A DNA stretch of 28,027 nt from JAAFIP01 sp031431335 (GCA_031431335.1 JANPDG010000016.1:1-28027); one strand, 5' to 3'. Shown: positions 20,386-28,027, numbered from the stretch's first letter. The notes: generated by a model from the sequence alone, not told the origin. Made by a program: numbers and translations.

Positions 20386-20979
20386 TTAGGGCTTGGCCGT
20401 TGGCTGCTGCGCAGCTTGTGGCACTCGGCGCGCACCATCAAAGCGGCTGCTCCAGTAGCTCACGCGCATGTCTTCTACCCGCACCACGCTGCCTGAGCGG
20501 GGCGAGTGAATGAATTTGTTATCACCCACATAAATACCGACATGGCTGAAAGCGGACTTGAGTGTGTTAAAAAACACCAAATCACCTGGTTGCAGCTCAG
20601 TTTTGTCGATGGTTTGGGTGGCGGCGGCTTGTTCTGCCGCGCGGCGCGGTAGCACATGGCCAATGGTTTGTTGGAAGATCGCTTTGACAAAGCCACTGCA
20701 GTCAAAGCCGCCTTCTGCGCTGTTGCCACCGAATTTGTAGGGCACACCCAAAAACCCCATCGCGTTAATCACCAATTCAGACGCAGTGTTGCTAACCGTG
20801 CGGCCCGCTTGGCTGACCTGCTCGCCAATGCGAGCCACAATGCCGCGCTCAGCTAAAAATCCGCCCATATCGTCCGGAGTAACGTTTTGCGATTGCGCCA
20901 GCGCAGCGCCAGTTCCACATGCCCAGAACATGCAGATGCACGCGGCTGCTTTGGCAGTGGAAAAAGTTGAACTTGACAT
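20386..20979 (-). CDS. C40 family peptidase (NlpC/P60), peptidoglycan hydrolase
   Basis: The 197-residue precursor has a signal peptide ending A-L-A-Q (cleavage after Ala28). From about residue 66 there is an NlpC/P60 domain: L-G-V-P-Y-K-F-G-G-N, F-D-C-S-G-F with the nucleophile Cys94, L-P-R-R-A-A-E-Q, L-Q-P-G-D-L-V-F-F, S-H-V-G-I-Y-V with His146, and F-I-H-S-P with His158. Enzymes of this type cut D-glutamyl-diaminopimelate-type bonds in peptidoglycan stems. The gene lies alone, convergent with the substrate-binding protein gene. A clear -35/-10 pair ends only six bases before the ATG and there is no Shine-Dalgarno sequence, so the mRNA is probably leaderless. Confidence 0.93.
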   Translation of the reverse strand: MSSSTFSTAKAAACICMFWACGTGAALAQSQNVTPDDMGGFLAERGIVARIGEQVSQAGRTVSNTASELVINAMGFLGVPYKFGGNSAEGGFDCSGFVKAIFQQTIGHVLPRRAAEQAAATQTIDKTELQPGDLVFFNTLKSAFSHVGIYVGDNKFIHSPRSGSVVRVEDMRVSYWSSRFDGARRVPQAAQQPTAKP

Positions 20980-20985
20980 AATTTC

Positions 20986-21014
20986 AGATTAACACTCTTG
21001 ACTTCATAAGTCAA
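20986..21014 (-). promoter_or_regulatory. Promoter of the C40 peptidase, leaderless geometry
   Basis: On the minus strand TTGACT (21009-21014) and TAATCT (20986-20991) are 17 bp apart. Six bases separate the -10 box from the ATG, so transcription should begin at or next to the start codon. Confidence 0.6.
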
Positions 21015-21015
21015 G
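20997..21015. promoter_or_regulatory. Inverted repeat overlapping the C40 promoter
   Basis: CTTGACTT and AAGTCAAG are exact complements separated by three bases. The repeat covers the -35 box and most of the spacer of the C40 promoter, the usual place for a repressor operator. Confidence 0.45.
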
Positions 21016-21150
21016 TAAAGTAACTGCTGTAAGTTGTTGATTTATCGAAGTATAAGGGTATTTAAGTAGATGAATAAGCAATCAATTAGAACGAAAAGAA
21101 GCATCGAACTACCCACTTGGATTGTAAAAAAGGACTGAGCGTGATAACAT

Positions 21151-21162
21151 AAGTTATAACTT
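21151..21162. promoter_or_regulatory. Palindrome upstream of the antitoxin gene
   Basis: AAGTTATAACTT is a perfect 12-bp palindrome 36 bp before the antitoxin start. TTGTAA (21122-21127) and TAACAT (21145-21150) upstream could form the promoter with a 17-bp spacer. Autoregulation by the AbrB-type antitoxin is likely but inferred. Confidence 0.45.
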
Positions 21163-21198
21163 GAATCGCACCAGCAACCCACCCATAGGAGCTCCACC

Positions 21199-21429
21199 AT
21201 GCAAGCCCACGCCCTCAAACTCACCAGCATCGGTAACTCGGTGGGGGTGATATTGCCCAAAGAAGTGTTGGCTGCACACGATTTGGCCAAAGGTGATGAG
21301 CTGTTTTTAACCGACAGCCCCAACGGGCTGCTGCTGAACAAATACGACGCAGAGTTCGCCGCCCAAATGGCGATCGGCCGCAAGGTCATGAAAGACCGGC
21401 GCAATGTACTGCGCGAGTTGGCTAAATGA
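21199..21429 (+). CDS. AbrB/MazE-type antitoxin
   Basis: The 76-residue protein has the swapped-hairpin AbrB DNA-binding fold: L-K-L-T-S-I-G-N-S-V-G-V-I-L-P-K-E-V-L at about residues 6-24, then L-A-K-G-D-E-L-F-L-T-D-S-P-N-G-L-L-L. The C-terminal part, from about residue 50, is a charged helix that should bind and neutralise the toxin. The ATG follows AGGAG. Its stop codon overlaps the toxin start (ATGA at 21426-21429), so both are translated from one mRNA. A palindrome upstream fits autoregulation. Confidence 0.88.
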   Translation: MQAHALKLTSIGNSVGVILPKEVLAAHDLAKGDELFLTDSPNGLLLNKYDAEFAAQMAIGRKVMKDRRNVLRELAK

Positions 21430-21830
21430 CGGCCAAAGTGGTGCAGTGGGTATGGGTCAACTCAAAAGTTTTACATGCGGTACATGACGAGCAATTGGCC
21501 GAGCACGGTGGCGGCACGGGTGTGCGCGATGCGGGGTTGTTTGACAGTGCCGTCAACCGACCGCAGCAGTTGGCTCACTATGGCACGCCAGATGTGGCCG
21601 AGCTGGCCGCATCTTACGGCTACGGTATTTCGCGCAACCATCCTTTCATCGACGGCAACAAGCGCACCACTTTTGTGGCGCTAGAGATGTTTTTGTTGCT
21701 CAATGGTTACGCACTGGTGGCAGACGATGCCGATTGCGTACTGACCATGCTTGCTGTAGCAGCGGGCGACATCTCTGAGGCAGACTTTGCCACTTGGGTG
21801 CGCAGCCGTATCCAAACTATTTCTGAATAA
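21426..21830 (+). CDS. doc: Doc-type toxin (Fic/DOC family, death-on-curing)
   Basis: The 134-residue protein carries the Doc core H-P-F-I-D-G-N-K-R-T at residues 72-81, with His72, Asp76 and Lys79 at catalytic positions. The Lys in place of the second Gly of Fic proteins marks the Doc subgroup, whose P1 phage member inactivates EF-Tu by phosphorylation. Earlier blocks also match: V-R-D-A-G-L-F-D-S-A-V-N-R-P and A-A-S-Y-G-Y-G-I. The length is close to that of P1 Doc (126 residues). Its antitoxin is AbrB-like rather than Phd-like. Start and stop codons overlap as ATGA, indicating coupling. Confidence 0.92.
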   Translation: MTAKVVQWVWVNSKVLHAVHDEQLAEHGGGTGVRDAGLFDSAVNRPQQLAHYGTPDVAELAASYGYGISRNHPFIDGNKRTTFVALEMFLLLNGYALVADDADCVLTMLAVAAGDISEADFATWVRSRIQTISE

Positions 21831-21846
21831 CCATCGCAACCATCCT

Positions 21847-22443
21847 ATGCTCATCGAATCCCAACACAGTCAGCTCGTCCTCATCGACCTGCAAACCAAG
21901 CTCGTCCCCGCCATGTTTGAGGGCACGGCCGTGGTAGCCAACGCGCTGCGTTTGGCCCAAGCCGCCCAGCTGCTGCGCGTGCCAGTCAGCGTGACCGAGC
22001 AATACCCCGAAGGCTTGGGTGCCACCGTGCCCGAGCTGCTAGAGTGGGCGCGCGAGCCCCTGCAAAAGCTCAGCTTTAGCGCCTGCGACGAAGGGCTGGT
22101 CGAACAATTGCAAGCGATTGGCACCCCCAAGCCATCGCCCAACGCCCGCAGCGTGCCCAAGCACCTGCAAAAGCCAGCAGAGAACACCCGCAGTGAAATC
22201 ATCATTGCAGGCCTGGAAGCCCATGTCTGCGTGCTGCAAACCGTGATGGGGCTGCTAGACGACTTTGATGTGTTTGTAGTGACCGACGCCTGCACATCCC
22301 GCACCGAGCGCAACCGCGACGCGGCGTATGACCGATTGGCTGCGGAGGGCGCTAATTTGGTGACCACCGAGATGGTGCTGTTTGAATGGCTGCGCGGCAG
22401 CGAGCACGCGCACTTTAAGGCGGTGCAGGCGCTGATTCGCTAA
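21847..22443 (+). CDS. Isochorismatase-family cysteine hydrolase
   Basis: The 198-residue product starts at the ATG 21847. Visible catalytic positions are Asp14 (L-V-L-I-D-L-Q-T-K-L), Lys74 (L-Q-K-L-S-F-S) and Cys128 (G-L-E-A-H-V-C-V-L-Q-T), the Asp-Lys-Cys triad of the superfamily. V-V-T-D-A-C-T-S-R and E-M-V-L-F-E-W-L match the later blocks of the YcaC-like hydrolase branch. The middle segment T-P-K-P-S-P-N-A-R-S-V-P-K-H-L-Q-K-P is an unusual Pro/Lys-rich insertion of about 20-25 residues between the catalytic Lys and Cys. Substrate unknown. It begins 16 bp after the Doc gene without a Shine-Dalgarno sequence. Confidence 0.9.
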   Translation: MLIESQHSQLVLIDLQTKLVPAMFEGTAVVANALRLAQAAQLLRVPVSVTEQYPEGLGATVPELLEWAREPLQKLSFSACDEGLVEQLQAIGTPKPSPNARSVPKHLQKPAENTRSEIIIAGLEAHVCVLQTVMGLLDDFDVFVVTDACTSRTERNRDAAYDRLAAEGANLVTTEMVLFEWLRGSEHAHFKAVQALIR

Positions 22444-22459
22444 AACCTGTCAAGAAGTC

Positions 22460-23299
22460 TTAAGCGCGCAAAAACGTGTGCAGTGCATTCAGCGTAGCAT
22501 CTGGTGCCTCGCTCATCAGCTGATGGCCAGCATCCACCATCACCACTTTGGCACGCGGCGCAGCGTTAATCAAGCCTTGAGCCGCTTTAGGTGTGGTCAT
22601 TTGATCGAACTTACCTACTATAAAAAGTATAGCTAACTTTGCTTTATCCACGTCGGAAAAAGCCTCAAAACCTTGGGAATAATCATTGCAGGCCGTAAAC
22701 CCTAAATAAAACACGTTCTCTGGCGAGGTAGCCTGCAAACCGCGTGACAAAATGCGCCGCATTAGCGCCTTTGACCCGCCGTACAGCCAAGTTCCTGGCC
22801 CAAGCGACGAAGGCGGGGGGCAAAGCGTGCTGTGGCTGAAGGTGTTGACCATGTCGATAGCATCAAGTGGTTTGTTCAAAGCGCTGTCCATCAGCGCAGG
22901 CGATACCTTCATCGGGTAAGCCGTGGCCACCATGGCCAAATGCGTCACCCGCTCAGGAGCCAAGCTTGCAGCATGCATGGCAATCAGCGACCCCCAGCTG
23001 TGGCCCACCAATGCGACTTGTTCGATGCCGTGCACAGCTTTAATCGCGTCAAGCAGCGCAATAACAAACGCCGCTGCGTCTTCTACCGACCGAGGGCAGT
23101 TGCCAGCGCTTTTGCCGTGCCCCGGCAAGTCAATGGCCAACACGTTTAAGCCATGGTTAGCCAAATACCGGCTCTGCAAAATCCACACGCTGTGGTCATT
23201 TAAAACGCCATGAATGAATACGATTGTGGGTTTGGCAGCGTCTAGCGCTTTGCCAGCGGTGTAGGCGTAGATGTCTTGCTTGTGGACTTGTATGTACAT
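22460..23299 (-). CDS. Alpha/beta hydrolase
   Basis: The 279-residue protein starts best at the ATG 23299 (M-Y-I-Q-V-H-K); in-frame starts at 23428, 23416 and 23383 would add an extension that does not look like part of the fold. V-F-I-H-G-V-L-N-D (oxyanion region), L-P-G-H-G-K-S, the nucleophile elbow G-H-S-W-G with Ser101, Asp232 in G-K-F-D-Q-M and His259 in D-A-G-H-Q-L give a complete triad. The reaction is likely ester, epoxide or C-C bond hydrolysis; the substrate is unknown. Codons 214-229, F-S-D-V-D-K-A-K-L-A-I-L-F-I-V-G, coincide with a copy of the 48-bp repeat and encode the strand leading to the catalytic Asp. This stretch is notably AT-rich (TTA, ATA, GTA codons). It is convergent with the isochorismatase-type gene. 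Confidence 0.9.
   Translation of the reverse strand: MYIQVHKQDIYAYTAGKALDAAKPTIVFIHGVLNDHSVWILQSRYLANHGLNVLAIDLPGHGKSAGNCPRSVEDAAAFVIALLDAIKAVHGIEQVALVGHSWGSLIAMHAASLAPERVTHLAMVATAYPMKVSPALMDSALNKPLDAIDMVNTFSHSTLCPPPSSLGPGTWLYGGSKALMRRILSRGLQATSPENVFYLGFTACNDYSQGFEAFSDVDKAKLAILFIVGKFDQMTTPKAAQGLINAAPRAKVVMVDAGHQLMSEAPDATLNALHTFLRA
22613..22660 (-). repeat. 48-bp dispersed repeat, copy C (inside the hydrolase)
   Basis: Read on the coding strand the copy starts TTTTCCGACGTGGATA, 16 bases identical to copy A, and has GCTA and TATAGTA at the same offsets (33 of 48 identical by eye). It is in the same reading phase as the dnaX copies and encodes F-S-D-V at its start. Confidence 0.7.
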
Positions 23300-23481
23300 G
23301 CGGTTGCCTGTGTGCTTTGGCAAAGTGTAGATGGTTTGGTCGCTACTTTTGCAGGCTGATTTTTGGATTGGCGCATGCCTCATAAAAAAAGGGACTTGTG
23401 GGTTGCGCACATTCATGCAGAAAATCAATTTTCTACGCTCAGTTAAAAATTAGAAAGCCATAAGGGTTTTCATTATTTATT

Positions 23482-23497
23482 ATGACAAATTCGTCAT
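23482..23497. promoter_or_regulatory. Near-perfect palindrome upstream of the large exported protein
   Basis: ATGACAAATTCGTCAT is symmetrical except for one base pair. It lies in a very AT-rich region about 95 bp before the start of the large gene and 180 bp before the divergent hydrolase. It could be an operator for either gene. Confidence 0.3.
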
Positions 23498-23590
23498 TTT
23501 TCAAAAATTAGTTTGCTCCAAAATGATGCAGCAAATAATTAGTTAATTTTGCAATGGCCTAGAGCCACTACAACATCGTTGGAAAAATTT

Positions 23591-26500
23591 ATGAAAAAAA
23601 TAATATTGGAGTTTTGGAGATATTGCTGCCCCAGAGACGTAGGAGCCAATATCAGGCATCTGGTTATGTCAGCATTAGCATTACTGGCGTGTTCAGCTGC
23701 AAACGCTGCTCCAAGCACGGCAGTGCCAACATTTGACGGTGTGTCGATATATGCTGGATCTGAAGGGAACAACGTTACTATCAACCCCTTTATTACTTTT
23801 CCGTACAGTTCTGTTGCGGTGAGATATGGAGTTCCTGGCTCGATTATTAGCACTCCTTACACCACAAAAGTCTTTGATCGCAATACATCATTTGTTTGTC
23901 AAACCAGCACTTTTGGTATTGCAGACCCAATGTCAGGCCAATCTAAAACTTGTGAAGTTTCAGTTTCAGCAACTTTAACTAAATTAATTTTGCCGGATGC
24001 AGTGCCTGAAAGAGAAGTACTAATTTACCCTGTTTCAATTAGTGGTGGTCTAAGATGGGATCCGGTGGTCATTGACCAAAATAACGATACGCTAGTCAGT
24101 TTTACAAATATGGGTACTCAGTGGGGCTACTTTTTACTTCCGGCTGGTTCAAACAGTAACTCTATTATTGGTAGTGGACTTTTCCAAGCAAATACTAATG
24201 GATTCATAAATGGACCATATGTTGGAATGAGGAAATTTACTGTATGGAAAACTCTACCCAAAACCTCAGGTTGGGCTATGGTCAATGGCCCAAATAAAAT
24301 GGGTATCGATCTTAAAAACGGTTACTTTCGTTACGGAGTGGCAGCCAAGTGGTATTACACCAAAGTAGTTAATGGCGTAATAATGGACAGCGCAGTGCAA
24401 TCGTATTGTGGGGGCGACCCATACCCAGGACAAACAAAGTCGTGTCAAGTTTTGGTCGATATGGCAGCGGATTGTGCAGCCACCACCTCCAGTTGGACAG
24501 GTACAAATGGCGCGCAATGCGGCGCTTTAGCTGGCGCTACAGCGTCCGGGTCCTCGATTCAAATTAGCAACACGCTTGCGCCGAATGCTGGCACTGCAGT
24601 ACTGACATGCACCAACGGGGTTTTCAATAAGGTTGGCAGTTCTTGTACGGTTCCTGCACCTGCAGCCTGTGCCGCAACTATTTTGACATGGGATGTCAAC
24701 AACGCAATTTGTAATGGCAGCTTCCCTGCGCTAGCGTCTGGTGCCTCTTCAACGATAAGCAGCACAAACCCCGGCAGTACTGGCAGTGCAACATATCAAT
24801 GCTCTAACGGATCTTTTACTAATATCTCGAAAACCTGTGTCTCCGCAAAACTGCAGTGTGATGCCTCAACTGGAGACTGGGTTGGCACTAACGGAGAGTT
24901 GTGCTCTGGTGCGTTGCCAGCATTGCCGTTACTTGGCACGGGAACAGCAATTAACTACAATTTACCTACACAAGGTAACATATCACTTACTTGTGTAAAT
25001 GGAATTTTTTATAAAAACGGTGCGGCTACTACCTGCACTGCCGCACCCGGCTGCAGTACAACCAGGTTACCATGGACAGGCACAAACAACGAGTATTGCG
25101 AAGCTACTGTAGCGGCTGCGGCGTCGGGCGGCACTTACAGTTTAAAAAATAGCTTCAACACTAATTTTGGTGCAGCCACTGCAACATGCGTCCGCGGCAC
25201 TTTTGTAGCGTCTTCCGCCATATGTTCCGCACCACCACCAAGCAACAGCACATGGACCAATGTGCTTTCGGAAAATGGAGCTACAGTTGCGAAAACTACA
25301 GGCCTTGTGCGGTATGGCGTGGAGGGCTACTATGTGTACAGGCCCGTAACAGCTGACATGACTGTTATCTGCAGTAATGCATTTTTCGGCCTCGACCCCA
25401 AACCAGGGGTAGTCAAAAATTGTGCTTTGTCAAATACCAAAGCGCCTGATACGTGGCAGACTATTGCAACCGAGGGTGAAAACCCAGCTTATGGTGGACC
25501 TCTTTTAGTGCGCTACGGCACAACAGACAATTGGAGCTACAGCGCCGTACCAGCAGCGTTTAATATTTGTAGCGCCGCAGTTATGGGCGCGCCGCCCAAA
25601 GCAGGGTCAGCAGGGGCCTGTCAGATTTTTGCAGGCGCGCCTCAATGGGTTGACATAGCAAAGCAAGACCAAATTTTTAGGGCCAACACCTCGATGGTAG
25701 TCAGATATGGTTACGGTGAGTCATGGGTTTACCGCACATTTGCAAGCGCCTGGAGTTGCAACAAGAATTCCTTCATGGCTGACCCTTCGCCATCTAACGT
25801 GAAGACCTGCCAAGTGTCGTCTACGTTCGAAAAATGGACCAAAGCGGCTCTTGTAAACGGGACTTTGACCAGTAACTTTTATCCTGCTTTTTACAGGTAT
25901 GGCGTTGGTAATCAGTATGTGACTAGAAGACTCTTTTCTGCGGCAACTTGCTCTGTAGCCACTTTTGGCTACGACCCTGCACCGGGTCAAACCAGCGCTT
26001 GCTACAAATTAGATCGGTTTTCGTCTAGCTTTGACCCTGGCACTGACCCCTGGGGCATCCAGGCTATCCTTGCAACAGAAACCCCCACCTCGCCGGCAGT
26101 GCAAAACACCAGTCGATCGGTTTACCAAACGTATGCATACGAAAAAGCTTTAGATGCTGGACTGGACACACCTGCAACAGCAGAGCAACTAGCGCAGGTC
26201 AAGTCACTGCGTGCTACCACTCCAGACCCAGCTACCCGTCTGCAGACCTACATGGACAACAGCAGCGGTATTTACAAGCTGGGTACCGACGCTTCGGGCG
26301 TCACGTTTACCTCAACCCAAGACAAAAACGCAAAAATAAGCCAAGCAATAAGCGATTGGCTCAGGGTAGGCAATGGCACGCAAACCGGCATGGAACTTTT
26401 GACCAATATGTCTGAGCAAGCACAGCAAATGGTGACCATGGAGATGGTGGCAGTGTCTAAGCTGAGCTTGACTGACCCTGCCAAGAACGACGAGTTAAAG

Positions 26501-27721
26501 CGCAGATTAATCAGCTCGGGCTGGATTCACGCCGGAACCATTGGCGCGCAGGCCATACAGCTGAGACTTCCAAATTTTAAATTTCCCAACTCCACATTAT
26601 TTGAATTTTATGGCAATGTGCGGGTGTCAATTCCAACGGCCAGCTTCTTTGGGGTGTCTCCAGACGGTTCACCAAGAGGCGGAGTTAACATGCAAAAAAG
26701 CTACGACAAAGGCCGCATTAACACCATAGTTTCGTTGGAGGTAGGTGGAACTTTTGGGCCTTTGGCTGCTTACAAGGCTTTCAGAGCTTCTGGACCCGTA
26801 GTTGTTGCAGAAACAGAAGAGTTTGATTTCTTAAAATCCTACAACGTGGGGCTGGGTGGTGAAGTGCACTTCGCTATGACCACTGACAGAATTAGAGGGC
26901 TAACTCGTCTTGACTCTTTTACGCTGGATTTAGTCGCTGATTTTGGCAACACCTGGTACACAGCCTATGGCCTGCTCAACAGACTTGGCGTAGGCGTGTA
27001 TTTGGCTGGCACCACTGTAGGTGCAGCTGGAATATCAGCATACGAAGCCGGCTACAAAGGATGGAGCTGGCTAAGGGGCATATCACCACCTCAAGATGTA
27101 GCAGCACTTGCAGTAGCGGACAGACAAGCTGGCCCTGGCATGGTGACTGCGGAGGTTGAGTCGGTTTTTACCGAGAGCAATAGAGGGGCCATCACCTACG
27201 ACGCAGCGTCAGGCACGTTCACGCCAAATGTTGCATCTGAGGGCGTGGCAGAAAACGCCTTGGTAACTACGATCAATAACAACGCAAATAATTTCATAAG
27301 TACTACAGTGGCACAAAATAGGGGGCCGGACACAACCAAAGTTTCGTCAGTTGACACGGTTGAGGTTTTGGCGGCGTGGACATGGTTTGCACCAACCTAT
27401 GCGGCTGACCTTAGATGTTGGGTAGCTTCTACCGATAAAGGCCAATGCGATTCAACTTTTATTACAGGTGTGTGGACACCCACGCTATCGGCTAACTTGT
27501 ACACATCTGGGGTCATCTCGCTCAATGGGCTGCAAGCCCGTTGGTATAAAGACTTTTGGGCAAATAGTTACATGGGCGGCATTGGTCAGTATGCTTCAAG
27601 CTTTGGTGCCACCTTGCGTTACCATTTCGTAAGTGGTGTTTTTAGGCACAACTATTTTTCAGACGATGCTAAGTTCATAGTTGAAAGTACTGGCATTGCT
27701 GGCGTATTAGTCGCGCACTGA
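23591..27721 (+). CDS. Large exported modular cysteine-repeat protein
   Basis: The ATG at 23591 follows GGAAAAA; a TTG at 23549 is less likely. The 1376-residue precursor has a long basic n-region, then V-M-S-A-L-A-L-L-A-C-S-A-A-N-A, with Sec cleavage expected near residue 40. Module type 1 (R-Y-G, then W/Y, then C-x(3-5)-F-G-x-D-P-x-P-G-x-x-K-x-C) occurs six times, with R-Y-G at about residues 78, 247, 574, 641, 705 and 769. Module type 2 (C-x6-W-x5-6-C, then G-x-A-x3-C-x-x-G-x-F, then Cys) occurs four times, starting at about 295, 360, 423 and 488, and once more in the lipoprotein at 4487. Residues 815-1376 have few Cys and no recognised domain. A surface adhesion or glycan-binding role is plausible but unproven. 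A terminator follows. Confidence 0.85.
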   Translation: MKKIILEFWRYCCPRDVGANIRHLVMSALALLACSAANAAPSTAVPTFDGVSIYAGSEGNNVTINPFITFPYSSVAVRYGVPGSIISTPYTTKVFDRNTSFVCQTSTFGIADPMSGQSKTCEVSVSATLTKLILPDAVPEREVLIYPVSISGGLRWDPVVIDQNNDTLVSFTNMGTQWGYFLLPAGSNSNSIIGSGLFQANTNGFINGPYVGMRKFTVWKTLPKTSGWAMVNGPNKMGIDLKNGYFRYGVAAKWYYTKVVNGVIMDSAVQSYCGGDPYPGQTKSCQVLVDMAADCAATTSSWTGTNGAQCGALAGATASGSSIQISNTLAPNAGTAVLTCTNGVFNKVGSSCTVPAPAACAATILTWDVNNAICNGSFPALASGASSTISSTNPGSTGSATYQCSNGSFTNISKTCVSAKLQCDASTGDWVGTNGELCSGALPALPLLGTGTAINYNLPTQGNISLTCVNGIFYKNGAATTCTAAPGCSTTRLPWTGTNNEYCEATVAAAASGGTYSLKNSFNTNFGAATATCVRGTFVASSAICSAPPPSNSTWTNVLSENGATVAKTTGLVRYGVEGYYVYRPVTADMTVICSNAFFGLDPKPGVVKNCALSNTKAPDTWQTIATEGENPAYGGPLLVRYGTTDNWSYSAVPAAFNICSAAVMGAPPKAGSAGACQIFAGAPQWVDIAKQDQIFRANTSMVVRYGYGESWVYRTFASAWSCNKNSFMADPSPSNVKTCQVSSTFEKWTKAALVNGTLTSNFYPAFYRYGVGNQYVTRRLFSAATCSVATFGYDPAPGQTSACYKLDRFSSSFDPGTDPWGIQAILATETPTSPAVQNTSRSVYQTYAYEKALDAGLDTPATAEQLAQVKSLRATTPDPATRLQTYMDNSSGIYKLGTDASGVTFTSTQDKNAKISQAISDWLRVGNGTQTGMELLTNMSEQAQQMVTMEMVAVSKLSLTDPAKNDELKRRLISSGWIHAGTIGAQAIQLRLPNFKFPNSTLFEFYGNVRVSIPTASFFGVSPDGSPRGGVNMQKSYDKGRINTIVSLEVGGTFGPLAAYKAFRASGPVVVAETEEFDFLKSYNVGLGGEVHFAMTTDRIRGLTRLDSFTLDLVADFGNTWYTAYGLLNRLGVGVYLAGTTVGAAGISAYEAGYKGWSWLRGISPPQDVAALAVADRQAGPGMVTAEVESVFTESNRGAITYDAASGTFTPNVASEGVAENALVTTINNNANNFISTTVAQNRGPDTTKVSSVDTVEVLAAWTWFAPTYAADLRCWVASTDKGQCDSTFITGVWTPTLSANLYTSGVISLNGLQARWYKDFWANSYMGGIGQYASSFGATLRYHFVSGVFRHNYFSDDAKFIVESTGIAGVLVAH

Positions 27722-27772
27722 TCTGCATTGGTCTGCAATAGTTAGGTAGCTTCCTTGCTGCCAGCCCTTTCT

Positions 27773-27801
27773 AAAAGCCACCTCTTGGGGTGGCTTTTTT
27801 T
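27773..27801 (+). terminator. Rho-independent terminator after the large gene
   Basis: GCCACC pairs with GGTGGC across a short loop and is followed by seven T (27795-27801). AAAA precedes the stem, so it could also serve the convergent metY-like gene. Confidence 0.85.
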
Positions 27802-27831
27802 ATGGTAAATTCTTTTTTAGCTGCAGAAAAA

Positions 27832-28027
27832 TTAAACGCTCGAAGCCGCCTTCAAAGCCCGCTTCAAATCGTCCAGCAAATCGTCCGCATCCTCCAGCCC
27901 AATCGACAACCGGATGGTGCCTTGTGAAATACCGGCTCCTGCCAGTGCTTCGTCTGTCATGCGAAAGTGGGTGGTGCTGGCGGGGTGGATGACCAGGCTG
28001 CGGCAGTCGCCTACGTTGGCCAGGTGG
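27832..28027 (-). CDS. metY: O-acetylhomoserine sulfhydrylase-like enzyme, C-terminal part
   Basis: Only the last 64 codons lie in the window; the gene continues beyond its end. The residues read H-L-A-N-V-G-D-C-R-S-L-V-I-H-P-A-S-T-T-H, then A-G-I-S-Q-G-T-I-R-L-S-I-G-L-E-D and D-D-L-L-D-D-L-K-R-A-L. This is the C-terminal end of the Cys/Met-metabolism PLP-enzyme family, in which the Arg of I-R-L-S-I-G binds the substrate carboxylate. The wording H-L-A-N-V-G-D and H-P-A-S-T-T-H fits MetY (O-acetylhomoserine plus sulfide to homocysteine) best, but MetZ or MetB cannot be excluded from this fragment. Confidence 0.85.
   Translation of the reverse strand, partial: HLANVGDCRSLVIHPASTTHFRMTDEALAGAGISQGTIRLSIGLEDADDLLDDLKRALKAASSV

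Noticed and set aside
24473..25224. Sushi (CCP) domains as an explanation of the four-cysteine modules
   Set aside because: The Cys count is the same and the unit size similar, but the conserved Trp lies after the first Cys rather than near the last, and the order of the Gly/aromatic positions differs.
1..28027. CRISPR array, integrated phage or rRNA operon
   Set aside because: No regularly spaced direct repeats, phage structural genes or rRNA sequences were seen anywhere in the window.

Overview
The window looks like chromosomal DNA of a betaproteobacterium, most likely of the family Comamonadaceae (Burkholderiales). Supporting signs are the dnaX-ybaB-recR block, a lipase with its own foldase (Burkholderia/Pseudomonas type), an FeSOD (sodB), a MetY-type sulfhydrylase, and moderately GC-rich housekeeping genes. 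I cannot name the genus from sequence alone.

Layout. 1-3.6 kb: end of a DUF1905 gene, an AHSA1/SRPBCC gene flanked by two inverted copies of a 48-bp repeat, a SAM methyltransferase, sodB with a strong terminator, a decayed VOC (glyoxalase-fold) gene and a small membrane protein. 3.8-8.0 kb: three consecutive, more AT-rich genes for exported lipoproteins (CAP-fold protein, Cys-module protein of unknown function, Ig-like plus sialate O-acetylesterase). 8.0-9.9 kb: lipase and foldase operon on the minus strand. 9.9-10.6 kb: non-coding stretch with a transposase relic and hairpins. 10.6-11.6 kb: ParD-like antitoxin with zeta-type toxin. 11.7-13.0 kb: serC directly downstream of tRNA-Ser(GGA) and its terminator. 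13.0-17.6 kb: dnaX, ybaB, an unusual zinc-ribbon membrane protein, and recR. 17.6-20.3 kb: a secreted protein, a small HNH nuclease, a MAPEG protein and an orphan substrate-binding protein. 20.4-23.3 kb: a C40 peptidase with an apparently leaderless promoter, an AbrB/Doc toxin-antitoxin pair, an isochorismatase-type hydrolase and an alpha/beta hydrolase. 23.6-27.7 kb: a 1376-residue exported protein built from two repeated cysteine modules. The window ends in the 3' part of a metY-like gene.

Most noteworthy: a 48-bp repeat family with five copies here. Two copies are intergenic and bracket one gene. Three lie inside coding sequence (two in the tau linker of dnaX, one in the alpha/beta hydrolase), all on the coding strand, in the same reading phase and without stops. 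This resembles protein-invading elements such as the Rickettsia palindromic elements. Other leads are the tRNA-Ser/terminator/serC arrangement, an A9 slippery tract in dnaX where gamma would be expected to end, the shared Cys module linking two distant exported proteins, and two toxin-antitoxin pairs with mixed partner families. All calls come from reading the sequence; no database search was possible.
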